From positions 682,001-746,000 of the forward strand of contig NZ_KZ848473.1 in assembly GCF_003327285.1 (NCBI RefSeq): DNA of 64,000 bases. The letters are read 5' to 3'. Origin of the DNA: Microbacterium sorbitolivorans (lineage in GTDB: Bacteria > Actinomycetota > Actinomycetes > Actinomycetales > Microbacteriaceae). The position numbers and the translations under genes were made by a program. Positions 35,753-43,909 of the stretch are shown here, piece by piece. Position 1 is the first letter of the stretch, and each line of letters starts with the position of its first letter. The notes beneath the pieces were generated by a model. That model was not told the DNA's origin and did no database searches. It saw only the letters and a list, made by a program, of their open reading frames with translations.

Positions 35753-37039
35753 GTGACGACGATTCCTGCAGAAGCCCGTGCCCACATCGATGACCTGGCC
35801 GCGTTCGTCCAGGCATCCCCCTCCTCGTACCACGCAGCCGACGAGGCGCGCCGCCGCCTCGTCGAGGGCGGCTTCACGGCGCTCGCCGAGGCCGACGCGT
35901 GGGATCTCGCGCCCGGCGGCCGCTACGTCGTCGTGCGCGAGGGCAGCGTCATCGCCTTCGCCCTGCCGGCCGCGGCCACGGCCACGACGCCGTTCCAGAT
36001 CGTCGGCGCCCACACCGACTCGCCGAGCTTCAAGCTCAAGCCGAAGCCGACGACGATCGGCACCGGCGGCTGGTGGCAGCTCGGCTGGGAGGTCTACGGC
36101 GGCCCGCTGCTGAACTCGTGGCTCGACCGCGAGCTCATCCTCGCCGGCCGCATCGTCACGCTCGCGGGCGACGAGCACCTCGTCCGCACGGCCCCCATCG
36201 CGCGGATCCCGCAGCTCGCGGTGCACCTCGACCGAGGCGTCAACAACGACGGGCTCTCCCTCGACAAGCAGCGCCAGACCGCGCCCGTCTGGGGCCTCGG
36301 AGACGCCGAGTCGGCCGACATCCTCGCCGTTCTGGCGGCCGACGCCGGAGTCGACCCCGAAGAGATCGGCGGCTTCGACATCGTCGCCGCCGACAGCCAG
36401 GCGCCCCGTGTCTTCGGCGCGCACGACGAGTTCTTCGCGAGCGGGCGCATGGACAATCTCCTCTCCACGCACGCGGGCCTCATCGCCATCCAGGGTGCGA
36501 AGCCCGAGTCGGCCATCGCGATGTTCGCGGCCTTCGACCACGAAGAGATCGGATCCTCGAGCCGCTCGGGCGCGGCCGGCCCGTTCCACGAGGAGGTCCT
36601 CACGCGGATCCTCGCCGCCTTCGGAGCCGGCGCCGACGAGCGCGCGCGCTCGTTCGCGCAGTCCCTCCACGTCTCGAGCGACGTGGGCCACTCGGTTCAT
36701 CCGAACTACTCCGAGCGCCACGACACCGTGAACCAGCCTGTCGCGGGCGGCGGCCCGATCCTCAAGATCAACGCTAACCAGCGCTACGCCACCGACGCCC
36801 ACGGCGCCGCCGCGTGGAACGCCGCGTGCGAGCGCGCGGGCGTCCCCTCGCAGGAGTTCGTGTCGAACAACACCATGCCCTGCGGCTCGACGATCGGCCC
36901 GATCTCGGCAACGCGCCTCGGCATCCGCACGGTCGATGTGGGAGCGCCGATCCTCTCGATGCACTCGGCCCGCGAGCTGACCGCCGTGGTCGACCCGTGG
37001 TTCCTCTCGCGCGCCATGGGCGAGATCCTCGCCAAGTGA
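35753..37039 (+). CDS. M18 family aminopeptidase
   Basis: A 428-residue di-zinc aminopeptidase of the aspartyl/M18 family. Zinc and catalytic motifs: GAHTDSPSFKLKP (about 82-94), the Asp/Glu site AAFDHEEIGSSS (about 258-269), and a late His in SMHSARE (about 403). It removes N-terminal residues in the cytoplasm during peptide turnover. GTG 35753 starts at TTIPAEARAH. It overlaps the next gene by 4 nt (GTGA). Confidence 0.94.
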   Translation: MTTIPAEARAHIDDLAAFVQASPSSYHAADEARRRLVEGGFTALAEADAWDLAPGGRYVVVREGSVIAFALPAAATATTPFQIVGAHTDSPSFKLKPKPTTIGTGGWWQLGWEVYGGPLLNSWLDRELILAGRIVTLAGDEHLVRTAPIARIPQLAVHLDRGVNNDGLSLDKQRQTAPVWGLGDAESADILAVLAADAGVDPEEIGGFDIVAADSQAPRVFGAHDEFFASGRMDNLLSTHAGLIAIQGAKPESAIAMFAAFDHEEIGSSSRSGAAGPFHEEVLTRILAAFGAGADERARSFAQSLHVSSDVGHSVHPNYSERHDTVNQPVAGGGPILKINANQRYATDAHGAAAWNAACERAGVPSQEFVSNNTMPCGSTIGPISATRLGIRTVDVGAPILSMHSARELTAVVDPWFLSRAMGEILAK

Positions 37040-37929
37040 CGCGGCTTTCTCGTGACGAGTGGCGTGAGCGCGAGGCAGCTCACGCCACTCGCGCGAACGC
37101 CCTGACGGCCGAGCACCGTGCGCGGCGTCAGAGCGGCGAAAAGCACCCCGTCTGGGACTTCCTCTTCACGTACTACAGCGTCAAGCCGTCGCTCATGGCG
37201 CGCTGGCACCCCGGCGCGGGCGTCGTGCTCGAGGGCGCCGCAGACGAACCGCGCGCCGGCTTCCGCTGGTACGCGCCGGGCCCGGATGCCGGATCCCTCG
37301 TCGTCGACGACGCCGCCTTCGATCGCGAGATGCCCGTCCTCTCGCGGCTCATCGAGATCATGCTGCGCCGCACCGCCGAGCGCGCCGGCCAGTTCGACTG
37401 CTTCGGCCTGCACGAGTGGGCCATGGTGTATCGCCAGGGCGAGCACCGCCACCCCCAGCCGCTGCGCCTCGGCCAGGCGGGCACCGACGAGGTCGTCGAT
37501 GCGCACGACCTGCGCTGCACGCACTTCGACGCCTTCCGTTTCTATACGCCCGCGGCGATCCCCCTCAACCGCACGCAGCTGACGCGCGACGATCAGCCCG
37601 ACCGCGAACAGCCCGGTTGCCTGCACGCCGGCATGGACGTCTACAAGTGGGCCATCAAGCTCGGCCCCCTCGTGCCCGGCGAGCTCATGCTCGACGCGTA
37701 CGAGCTCGCGCGCGACATCCGCCTGCTCGACATGGAGGCCGCGCCCTACGACCTCTCCGACTTCGGCGTCGAGCCCGTGCGCATCGAAACCACCGAGGGC
37801 AAGGCCGAATACGTCGCGCGCCAGCGCGCCTTCGCCGAGCGCGCAAACGCCCTCCGCCACCGGATCCTCACCGCCTGGCGCGGATCCGAAATCGGCGTGG
37901 GTCTGTCGGAAACCGTCGCGGCCGGATAG
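37036..37929 (+). CDS. Conserved actinobacterial protein, often labelled 3-methyladenine DNA glycosylase
   Basis: A 297-residue cytosolic protein starting at GTG 37036 inside the M18 stop. Recognisable features are HPVWDFLFTYYSVKPSLMARWHPG (about 36-58), GLHEWAMVYRQG (about 134) and GCLHAGMDVYKWA (about 195). This family is often annotated as 3-methyladenine glycosylase, but I see neither the Tag zinc motif nor a helix-hairpin-helix glycosylase site, so the enzymatic name is doubtful. Function unknown; translational coupling to the aminopeptidase is clear. Confidence 0.8.
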   Translation: MTRLSRDEWREREAAHATRANALTAEHRARRQSGEKHPVWDFLFTYYSVKPSLMARWHPGAGVVLEGAADEPRAGFRWYAPGPDAGSLVVDDAAFDREMPVLSRLIEIMLRRTAERAGQFDCFGLHEWAMVYRQGEHRHPQPLRLGQAGTDEVVDAHDLRCTHFDAFRFYTPAAIPLNRTQLTRDDQPDREQPGCLHAGMDVYKWAIKLGPLVPGELMLDAYELARDIRLLDMEAAPYDLSDFGVEPVRIETTEGKAEYVARQRAFAERANALRHRILTAWRGSEIGVGLSETVAAG

Positions 37930-37932
37930 GTT
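37927..37932 (+). promoter_or_regulatory. Candidate -10 of the PTS gene
   Basis: TAGGTT, sharing the stop codon of the preceding gene, would give a leader of about 33 nt with GGAG before ATG 37972. Confidence 0.4.
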
Positions 37933-37971
37933 CTGGGAAGTCCCTATCACTTCCCTGTTCGGAGACCCCGA

Positions 37972-39891
37972 ATGAAGTTCTTGCAGAACCTCGGTAAATC
38001 ACTGATGATGCCGGTGGCCGTCCTCCCCGTCGCGGCGATCCTCATGGGCGTCGGCAACTGGATCGACCGTGCCACTGGCGGCAACGTCGTATCCGTCTTC
38101 TTCCTGAAGTCCGGCGGCGCCGTCCTCGACAACCTCGCACTGCTCTTCGCCATCGGCATCGCCTTCGGCATGGCCAAGAAATCCGACGGCGTCGCGGCGC
38201 TCTCGGGCCTCGTCTCGTGGCTCGTCGTCACGACGCTTCTCGCACCCGACGCCGTCGCCGGGATCCTCGGCGGCATCGCCGTCGAGGACGTGGATCCGGC
38301 CTTCGGCGCCGTCAAGAACGTGCTCGTCGGAATCCTGTGCGGCCTCATCGGCGCCTACTCCTACAGCCGCTTCGCCGACACCAAGCTTCCCGATTGGCTC
38401 GCGTTCTTCTCGGGTAAGCGCTCGGTCGCGATCGTCTCGGCGGGCATGTCGATCGTGCTGGCCGCGATCCTGTTCTTCGTCTGGCCCGTCGTCTACGGCG
38501 CGCTCGTCGCCTTCGGCGAGTGGATCGTGGGCCTCGGCCCCGTCGGCGCCGGCCTCTATGGGCTCTTCAACCGCCTGCTGATCCCGACCGGCCTGCACCA
38601 CGCGCTCAACTCCGTGTTCTGGTTCGACGTGGCCGGCATCAACGACATCCCGAACTTCCTCGACGGCACCGGCGAACTCGGCGTCACCGGCATGTACACG
38701 TCGGGCTTCTTCCCGATCATGATGTTCGGCCTCCCCGGCGCGGCGCTCGCGATGTACGTCACCGCAAAGCCCGGCCGCAAGAAGGTCGCCGCGGGCATCC
38801 TGTTCTCGGCCGCCTTCGCCTCGTTCTTTACGGGCATCACCGAGCCGCTCGAGTTCTCGTTCATGTTCCTCGCGCCCGCCCTCTACGGCCTCCATGCCGT
38901 GTTCACGGGCATCTCGCTGGCGGTCACCGCGATCCTGCCCGCGCGCATGGGCTTCGGCTTCTCGGCTGGCGCGATCGACCTCGGCCTCGGCTGGTCGAAC
39001 CCGCTGGCACAGAACCCGTGGATCCTCTTGCTGCTCGGCGTCGCCTGGTTCGTCATCTACTTCCTCGTCTTCACGTTCGTGATCAAGCGCTGGCAGCTGA
39101 AGACGATCGGCCGCGAGGACGACGAGATCATCGAGGAAGACGACAGTGCGGGAGTCGACGCCAAGTACGCCGCGACCGCCTCCCGCTTCCTCACCGCCCT
39201 CGGCGGCAAGGAGAACATTACGAGCCTCGACAACTGTGCGACCCGCCTGCGCATGGAAGTCGCCGACGTCTCGAAGGTCGACGACAGCGCCCTGAAACGC
39301 GCGGGCGCCGCCGGCACGATGAAGCCCGGCGGCAAGTCGGTGCAGGTCGTCTACGGCCTCAACGTGCAGTTCGTGAAGGAAGCCATGGAGGGCATCATGT
39401 CGGGCGCCATCGAGGCGCCGGGCGACGACGTTCCCGCCGCGATCTCGGCGACAGAGACCGTCACGACGATCACGCAGCAGAAGGCGCGCGTCGTGCGCCT
39501 GCTCCAGCCCATCGCCGGGCAGGTGAAGCCGCTCAGCGCGGTGCCGGATCCGACCTTCGCCGACGAGATCATGGGCCCGGGACTTGCGATCGAACCGATC
39601 GGCGACACCGTCGTCTCGCCCGCTCCCGGCCGCGTCGGACACGTGTTCGACACGGGCCACGCCGTCGCGGTCGTGACCGATGAGGGCATCGAGGTGCTCG
39701 TGCACGTCGGGCTCGACACCGTCGACATGGGCGGCGACGGCTTCACGACCCTCGTGAAGACGGGCGATCTCGTCGACGAGGGCACGCCGCTCCTGCGCGT
39801 CGACCTCGACAAGATCCGTGCCGCCGGACACCCGACGATCACGCCCGTCGTGGTCCTCAACTCGGCGCAGGCGAAGGTCGAGTTCCGGTAA
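37972..39891 (+). CDS. PTS permease EIICBA, GlcNAc/glucose family (NagE-like)
   Basis: A 639-residue one-chain PTS permease. EIIC (about residues 1-375) has about ten helices and the GITEPLEFSFMFLAP signature. EIIB (about 395-470) carries the phosphocysteine in LDNCATRLR. EIIA (about 515-639) has PAPGRVGHVFDTGHAVAVVTD with the phosphohistidine in EVLVHVGLDTV. It imports and phosphorylates an amino sugar or glucose using HPr-P. The full EIICBA order fits NagE; sugar specificity is not proven. No nagA/nagB lies beside it. Confidence 0.92.
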   Translation: MKFLQNLGKSLMMPVAVLPVAAILMGVGNWIDRATGGNVVSVFFLKSGGAVLDNLALLFAIGIAFGMAKKSDGVAALSGLVSWLVVTTLLAPDAVAGILGGIAVEDVDPAFGAVKNVLVGILCGLIGAYSYSRFADTKLPDWLAFFSGKRSVAIVSAGMSIVLAAILFFVWPVVYGALVAFGEWIVGLGPVGAGLYGLFNRLLIPTGLHHALNSVFWFDVAGINDIPNFLDGTGELGVTGMYTSGFFPIMMFGLPGAALAMYVTAKPGRKKVAAGILFSAAFASFFTGITEPLEFSFMFLAPALYGLHAVFTGISLAVTAILPARMGFGFSAGAIDLGLGWSNPLAQNPWILLLLGVAWFVIYFLVFTFVIKRWQLKTIGREDDEIIEEDDSAGVDAKYAATASRFLTALGGKENITSLDNCATRLRMEVADVSKVDDSALKRAGAAGTMKPGGKSVQVVYGLNVQFVKEAMEGIMSGAIEAPGDDVPAAISATETVTTITQQKARVVRLLQPIAGQVKPLSAVPDPTFADEIMGPGLAIEPIGDTVVSPAPGRVGHVFDTGHAVAVVTDEGIEVLVHVGLDTVDMGGDGFTTLVKTGDLVDEGTPLLRVDLDKIRAAGHPTITPVVVLNSAQAKVEFR

Positions 39892-39904
39892 TAGCATCGA
39901 GGAG

Positions 39905-40582
39905 ATGACCTCCTCCGCATACGCGCAGCTGCGCGACCTCATGGCCCGGGCGGGCGACACTCCCCTGTGGAGCCCGCCCGGGCCCGTGCTGTCCGGATCC
40001 GCGGGCGCTGGTTCGCGGCCGGCGGCCGTGCTGATCCTGTTCGGCGTGCTCGACGACGTTCCCGCCGATCACCACGCCGCCGCCGTGCCGCGCGACCTCG
40101 ACCTGCTGCTCCTGACGCGCGCGACGACGCTCCGCTCGCACCCCGGCCAGGTCGCGTTCCCGGGCGGGCGCATCGATCCGGGCGACAAGGATCCGGTCGA
40201 CGCCGCGCTCCGCGAGGCCCGCGAGGAGACGGGGATCGACACCGACGGCGTCGAGGTTCTCGGTACGCTCGCCGAGCTCTCGCTCCCCCACTCGCGCCAC
40301 CGCGTGACGCCCGTCGTCGGATGGTGGCGCTCGCCGTCGCCCTTCCGCGTCGTCGACGAGGCCGAGAGCCAAGCGGTCTTCCGCGCGCCGGTCGCCGACC
40401 TCGTGGATCCGCAAAACCGCGTCACCTGGGTCGCCCGCGGCGGGCGCGGCCCGGCCTGGAACCTGGTAGCCGACGGCGAGCCCCAGTTCCTCTGGGGATT
40501 CACCGCCGGCATCGTCGACGTGCTACTCACGCGCCTCGGCTGGGCCGAGCCCTGGGACACGACCCGCGAGGTCGAGCTCTAA
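39905..40582 (+). CDS. NUDIX hydrolase, CoA pyrophosphatase-like
   Basis: A 225-residue NUDIX protein. The NUDIX box is GGRIDPGDKDPVDAALREAREETGI (about 83-107), with REXXEE/EExGI intact. It is preceded by LLLLTRATTLRSHPGQVAFPGG, the extra motif of the NudL/CoA-diphosphatase subfamily (LRSHPGQVAFPGG). It probably cleaves CoA or related diphosphates. ATG 39905 is preceded by GAGGAG at close range. It is 13 nt after the PTS gene, so it may be co-transcribed; function is not obviously linked. Confidence 0.9.
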   Translation: MTSSAYAQLRDLMARAGDTPLWSPPGPVLSGSAGAGSRPAAVLILFGVLDDVPADHHAAAVPRDLDLLLLTRATTLRSHPGQVAFPGGRIDPGDKDPVDAALREAREETGIDTDGVEVLGTLAELSLPHSRHRVTPVVGWWRSPSPFRVVDEAESQAVFRAPVADLVDPQNRVTWVARGGRGPAWNLVADGEPQFLWGFTAGIVDVLLTRLGWAEPWDTTREVEL

Positions 40583-40602
40583 CCCCGCCCCACCCCACCC
40601 CG

Positions 40603-40682
40603 CCCCGCCGAAAGAACAAGATTTCCCCGAACGGATACGAAATAACGTAGGCGCTCGGGGAAATCTTGTGCGTTCGGCGGGG
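40603..40682. repeat. Long palindromic element, copy A
   Basis: Two 28-nt arms pair almost perfectly (CCCCGCCGAA...ACAAGATTTCCCCGA against TCGGGGAAATCTTGT...TTCGGCGGGG) around a loop of about 24 nt containing GAAATAACGTAGGCG. It sits between the convergent NUDIX and DUF6716 genes. The same element, with the loop reversed, lies at 45998-46077. It may act as a bidirectional transcript end or be a mobile REP-like sequence. Confidence 0.88.
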
Positions 40683-40686
40683 AGGG

Positions 40687-41859
40687 CTACCCGAACAGGT
40701 GCTTCACGCGCCGCGCCAGGCGCACGAGGAAGCGCGCCGGGTGGCCGACGAGGGCCACGGCGCGCGACTGCCACGTGCGGTCGCGGCTGCCGAGGGCGAG
40801 GTGCCGCTCCCATACCTCGCGCAGGCCCGAGATCCGCGGCACCTCGCGCGGGCGCGGATCCGCGATGAGCGCCTCGAGCGCCGACACCCACGTGTCGTCG
40901 GCGGGCTCGTGGAAATAGTTCTCGGCGAGCCAGCCCGGCGCGGGGTGGCGGAACCGGCGATCGATGACGTCGTCCTCGGATCCGAACAGCCCGCTACCCT
41001 CGAACACGAGGTTGATGAGCTCGCCCGAGACCCCGAAGGTGTCGAGCGCGATCACGGGCACGCCCTGCGCGGCCGCCTCGATCGCGGCCGTCGAGCTCAC
41101 GGTCATGAGGCCCTCGGCGCTCGCGAGCGCCTCCGACATCGGCGCGTACGACACGACGAGGTTCGGCGGCGTCTCGCCGAGCAGCTCGGGATAGCTATCG
41201 GTCTCGCGGTGCGTCTCGTGCTCGCCCGGCTTGCCGCGCAACTTCAGCACGACGCGGCGCGACGGATCCGCCGCCGCCGCGGCGACGAGCAGGCGCGCGA
41301 CGCGGATCCGGTCCTCGCGCTCGCGCGGGACGATCGCCTGCGCCGCGAAGACGAGGTCGGTGCCCTCGGATTCGCGCTCGTGGACCCCCCGCGCGAACGG
41401 CAGCGTCGCGAGCGCGAAGCTCTGCTCGATGCCGCGCTCGTGCGCGAGCTCGCCGAACTCCCGCACCTCGCGGTGCGAGTGCAGCACGAAGAGGTCGCAC
41501 AGGCGCCGGTAGTGCAGCGCGCGCCACGTCGCCGGGATCGAGATGCCGGGCAGCCCCGTGACGATGACGGGCCGCGGCGACAGCCGCGCCGCCGTCCGCG
41601 CGATCACGCGCGCGACGGGCCCGCGGGCCGCGACGAGAACCGCGTCGCAGCCCGCGAGGATACCCGTAAGCTCGTCGAGCGTCGCCCGCCGCACCGGCAC
41701 GTCGACGCCCGCCGTCGCGGCGCGCAGCTGTGCGTCGCTGACGACGAGGTCGGTGTCGAGCACGACGAGCGAACCGTCGACACGGGGATCCGCGACGAGC
41801 GCGGCGCCCCACTTCACATACGAGTCGGTATCGGCGACCGCGATGACCCTGGGAGCCAG
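40687..41859 (-). CDS. DUF6716 putative glycosyltransferase
   Basis: About 390 residues of a GT-B-like family annotated DUF6716. The conserved N-terminal strand VIAVADTDSYVKWGAAL is followed by LFVLHSHREVREFGEL and a C-terminal nucleotide-sugar-type region with VSSTAAIEAAAQGVPVIALDTFGVSGE. No ATG, GTG or TTG precedes the first strand within a reasonable distance; a CTG at 41859, 6 nt after GGGG and 2 nt after the neuB-like stop, is the best start, or translation is by stop-start coupling. GTG within YVKW would delete the first strand. Last gene of the nonulosonic-acid cluster. Confidence 0.78.
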   Translation of the reverse strand: MAPRVIAVADTDSYVKWGAALVADPRVDGSLVVLDTDLVVSDAQLRAATAGVDVPVRRATLDELTGILAGCDAVLVAARGPVARVIARTAARLSPRPVIVTGLPGISIPATWRALHYRRLCDLFVLHSHREVREFGELAHERGIEQSFALATLPFARGVHERESEGTDLVFAAQAIVPREREDRIRVARLLVAAAAADPSRRVVLKLRGKPGEHETHRETDSYPELLGETPPNLVVSYAPMSEALASAEGLMTVSSTAAIEAAAQGVPVIALDTFGVSGELINLVFEGSGLFGSEDDVIDRRFRHPAPGWLAENYFHEPADDTWVSALEALIADPRPREVPRISGLREVWERHLALGSRDRTWQSRAVALVGHPARFLVRLARRVKHLFG

Positions 41860-41861
41860 GG

Positions 41862-42734
41862 TTACGCCCCGACGCGGCGCAGCTTGGCCTTGGGGGCGAG
41901 CTCGCCCTCGAAGACCTTCTTCACGCCGTCGCCGCGCGCTTCCTCGATGATGCGGATGTCGCGCACGAGGGTCGTGAAGCCTCCCGGCTCGAGCGAGGCG
42001 GCGTGGTCGGATCCCCACATCGTGCGGTCGAGCGTGATGTGGCGCTCGACGGCGACGGCGCCCATGGCGACGGCGGCGAGCGAGATCTGCAGGCCGCGCT
42101 CGTGGCCCGAGTAGCCGACGGGAACGCCCGGGAAGCGGTCGCGCAGCACGGGGATCATGCGCAGGTTCGCCTCGTTCGGCTCCATCGGGTAGGTCGACGT
42201 GGCGTGCAGGAGCACGAGGTTGTCGGTGCCGAGGACCGCCACGGCGCGGTCGATCTCTTCCATCGTCGACATGCCGGTCGAGAGGATGACGGGCTTGCCC
42301 GTCGCGCGGAGCGCCTCGAGCAGCTCGATGTCGGTGAGGCTCGCCGAGGCGACCTTGTGGGCGCGCACGTCGAGGTCCTCGAGAAACTCCACGCTCGGCA
42401 CGTCCCACGGCGATGCGAACCACTCGAGGCCGCGAAGGGTCGCGTAGTCGCCGACCTCGACGTACTCGTCGCGGCCGAACTCGACGCGGTAGCGGTAGTC
42501 GAGGTAGCTCATGGTGCCCCAGGGCGTCTCGCGCGGCACGTCGCGCATGTGCTCGGGCGTCGCGATCTCGGGCGTGCGCTTCTGGAACTTGACCGCGTTC
42601 GCGCCGGCGGCGGCAGCGACGTCGATCAGCTGCTTGGCGATCTCGACCGAACCGTTGTGGTTCAGGCCGATCTCGGCGATCACGAAAGCGGGCGCGGTGC
42701 CGCCGATCTGGTGCGATCCAATGGTGACGCTCAT
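41862..42734 (-). CDS. N-acetylneuraminate synthase family protein (NeuB-like)
   Basis: A 290-residue TIM-barrel synthase condensing PEP with a six-carbon (amino)sugar to make a nine-carbon nonulosonic acid. Family motifs: AEIGLNHNGS (about 20-29), KFQKRT (about 49), FASPWD, KVASASLTDIELL, STGMSTMEEID, LLHATSTYP and YSGHERG. Normal NeuB proteins have a C-terminal SAF (antifreeze-like) domain of about 60 residues; here the chain stops at its beginning (FEGELAPKAKLRRVGA). ATG 42734 overlaps the upstream stop (ATGA). Confidence 0.9.
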   Translation of the reverse strand: MSVTIGSHQIGGTAPAFVIAEIGLNHNGSVEIAKQLIDVAAAAGANAVKFQKRTPEIATPEHMRDVPRETPWGTMSYLDYRYRVEFGRDEYVEVGDYATLRGLEWFASPWDVPSVEFLEDLDVRAHKVASASLTDIELLEALRATGKPVILSTGMSTMEEIDRAVAVLGTDNLVLLHATSTYPMEPNEANLRMIPVLRDRFPGVPVGYSGHERGLQISLAAVAMGAVAVERHITLDRTMWGSDHAASLEPGGFTTLVRDIRIIEEARGDGVKKVFEGELAPKAKLRRVGA

Positions 42735-43909
42735 CAGCGTGTTCCTTCCTGTGGTGTGGCGCGCGCCGCGAGCACGCGTTCTGCGAGCTCACGGACGGCC
42801 CCGTGCCCGCCGCGGCGGGTGAGCTGTACGCGCGCCGCGGCTGCGGCGAGCGGATGCGACCCCGGCACCGCGACGGGCCAACCGACCGCGCCCAGTGCTT
42901 CGACGTCGTTAATGTCGTTTCCGACATATGCGATGCGCTCGAGCGGGATGCCGGCGTCGGCCGCCCATTCCTCGAGCGCCGCGCGCTTATCGCGCGAGTT
43001 CTGGATGACCTCGACCCCGAGCTTGCGGGCCCGCGCCGTGACGACGGGGTTGCGCTCGGTCGAGAGGATCAGCACGGGGATCCCCGCCTCCCGCAACAGC
43101 CTCACGCCCATGCCGTCCGATCGGCTGACGCGCACGTGCTCCTCGCCGTACTCGTCGACCCCGGCGGTGTCGTCGGTGTGCACGCCGTCGAAGTCGGTGA
43201 CGACGGCGAGCACGTCGATAGGCTCCGCGGATCCGTAGAGCGGCGCGAGCGCGCGCGCCGCGGCCAACTCGTCGGGGGTGTCGATCTCGATCGCCGTCGC
43301 CTCCGGCACCTCGACGATGCGGGTGCGGCCGAAGAAGCGGTGCTGGGCCTCGCGGAAGCCCGCGGCATCCATGACGTAGAAGGCGCCCGTCTCGACGTAC
43401 GCGGGTTCGCGGTCCTGCCTGCGCGGGCGGTGCGAGGCGTCGTGCCCGAGCGCCTGAGCGAGGCCGTCTGCCTTCGTCCAGAAGAACTCGTACGATTCGC
43501 GCGCCGAGAACGCGCTCTCGGCCTCGCCCGACGCGACGAGGTCGCAGGCGCGGCCCAGCGCATCGGCAGGGATGAACGGGCTCGTCGCCTGGAGGAATGC
43601 CAACACGCGAACGTCGACGCCGCGGCCGGCGAGCTCGTCGAGGGCGTGGATCAGGGCCGCCTCGGAGCTCGCGAGGTGTCCCGAGATCTCGGCGGGGCGC
43701 CAGACGATCTCCGCTCCCGCGGTGGTCGCGGCGGCGGCGATCTCGGCGTCGTCGGTCGTGACGACGACGCGATCCATCCGGCCGCTCGCGATCGCGGCGC
43801 GAACCGCGCGCGCCACCAACGGGATCCCGCCGACGCGCGCGACGTTCTTGCGCGGCACGCCCTGCGAACCACCACGCGCAGGGATGATCGCGACGATTTC
43901 GCCCGTCAC
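42734..43909 (-). CDS. Fused CMP-nonulosonate cytidylyltransferase and KdsC-like HAD phosphatase
   Basis: A 391-residue two-domain protein. The N-terminal NeuA-like domain (1 to about 225) has IIPARGGSQGVPRKN (residues 8-22) and the product-site ATSPF and ETGAFYVM segments. The C-terminal HAD domain has TDFDGVHTDD (about 240), STER and GNDINDVEAL, typical of KdsC/Kdn-9-phosphate phosphatases. It should dephosphorylate a nonulosonate-9-phosphate and activate it with CTP. GTG 43909 overlaps the preceding stop (GTGA). A fused phosphatase suggests a phosphorylated precursor such as Kdn-9-P; this is inference. Confidence 0.9.
   Translation of the reverse strand: MTGEIVAIIPARGGSQGVPRKNVARVGGIPLVARAVRAAIASGRMDRVVVTTDDAEIAAAATTAGAEIVWRPAEISGHLASSEAALIHALDELAGRGVDVRVLAFLQATSPFIPADALGRACDLVASGEAESAFSARESYEFFWTKADGLAQALGHDASHRPRRQDREPAYVETGAFYVMDAAGFREAQHRFFGRTRIVEVPEATAIEIDTPDELAAARALAPLYGSAEPIDVLAVVTDFDGVHTDDTAGVDEYGEEHVRVSRSDGMGVRLLREAGIPVLILSTERNPVVTARARKLGVEVIQNSRDKRAALEEWAADAGIPLERIAYVGNDINDVEALGAVGWPVAVPGSHPLAAAAARVQLTRRGGHGAVRELAERVLAARATPQEGTR

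Noticed and set aside
31639..35877. A 1412-residue open frame antisense to dnaE2 and the HMCES gene
   Set aside because: It is a third-position shadow of high-GC coding sequence on the other strand. Its composition is rich in Arg, His, Asp and Val repeats, with no domain, and the plus-strand genes are unmistakable.
37036..37929. Annotation as 3-methyladenine DNA glycosylase
   Set aside because: No Tag-type zinc motif or helix-hairpin-helix glycosylase site could be seen; the common label was not adopted as function.
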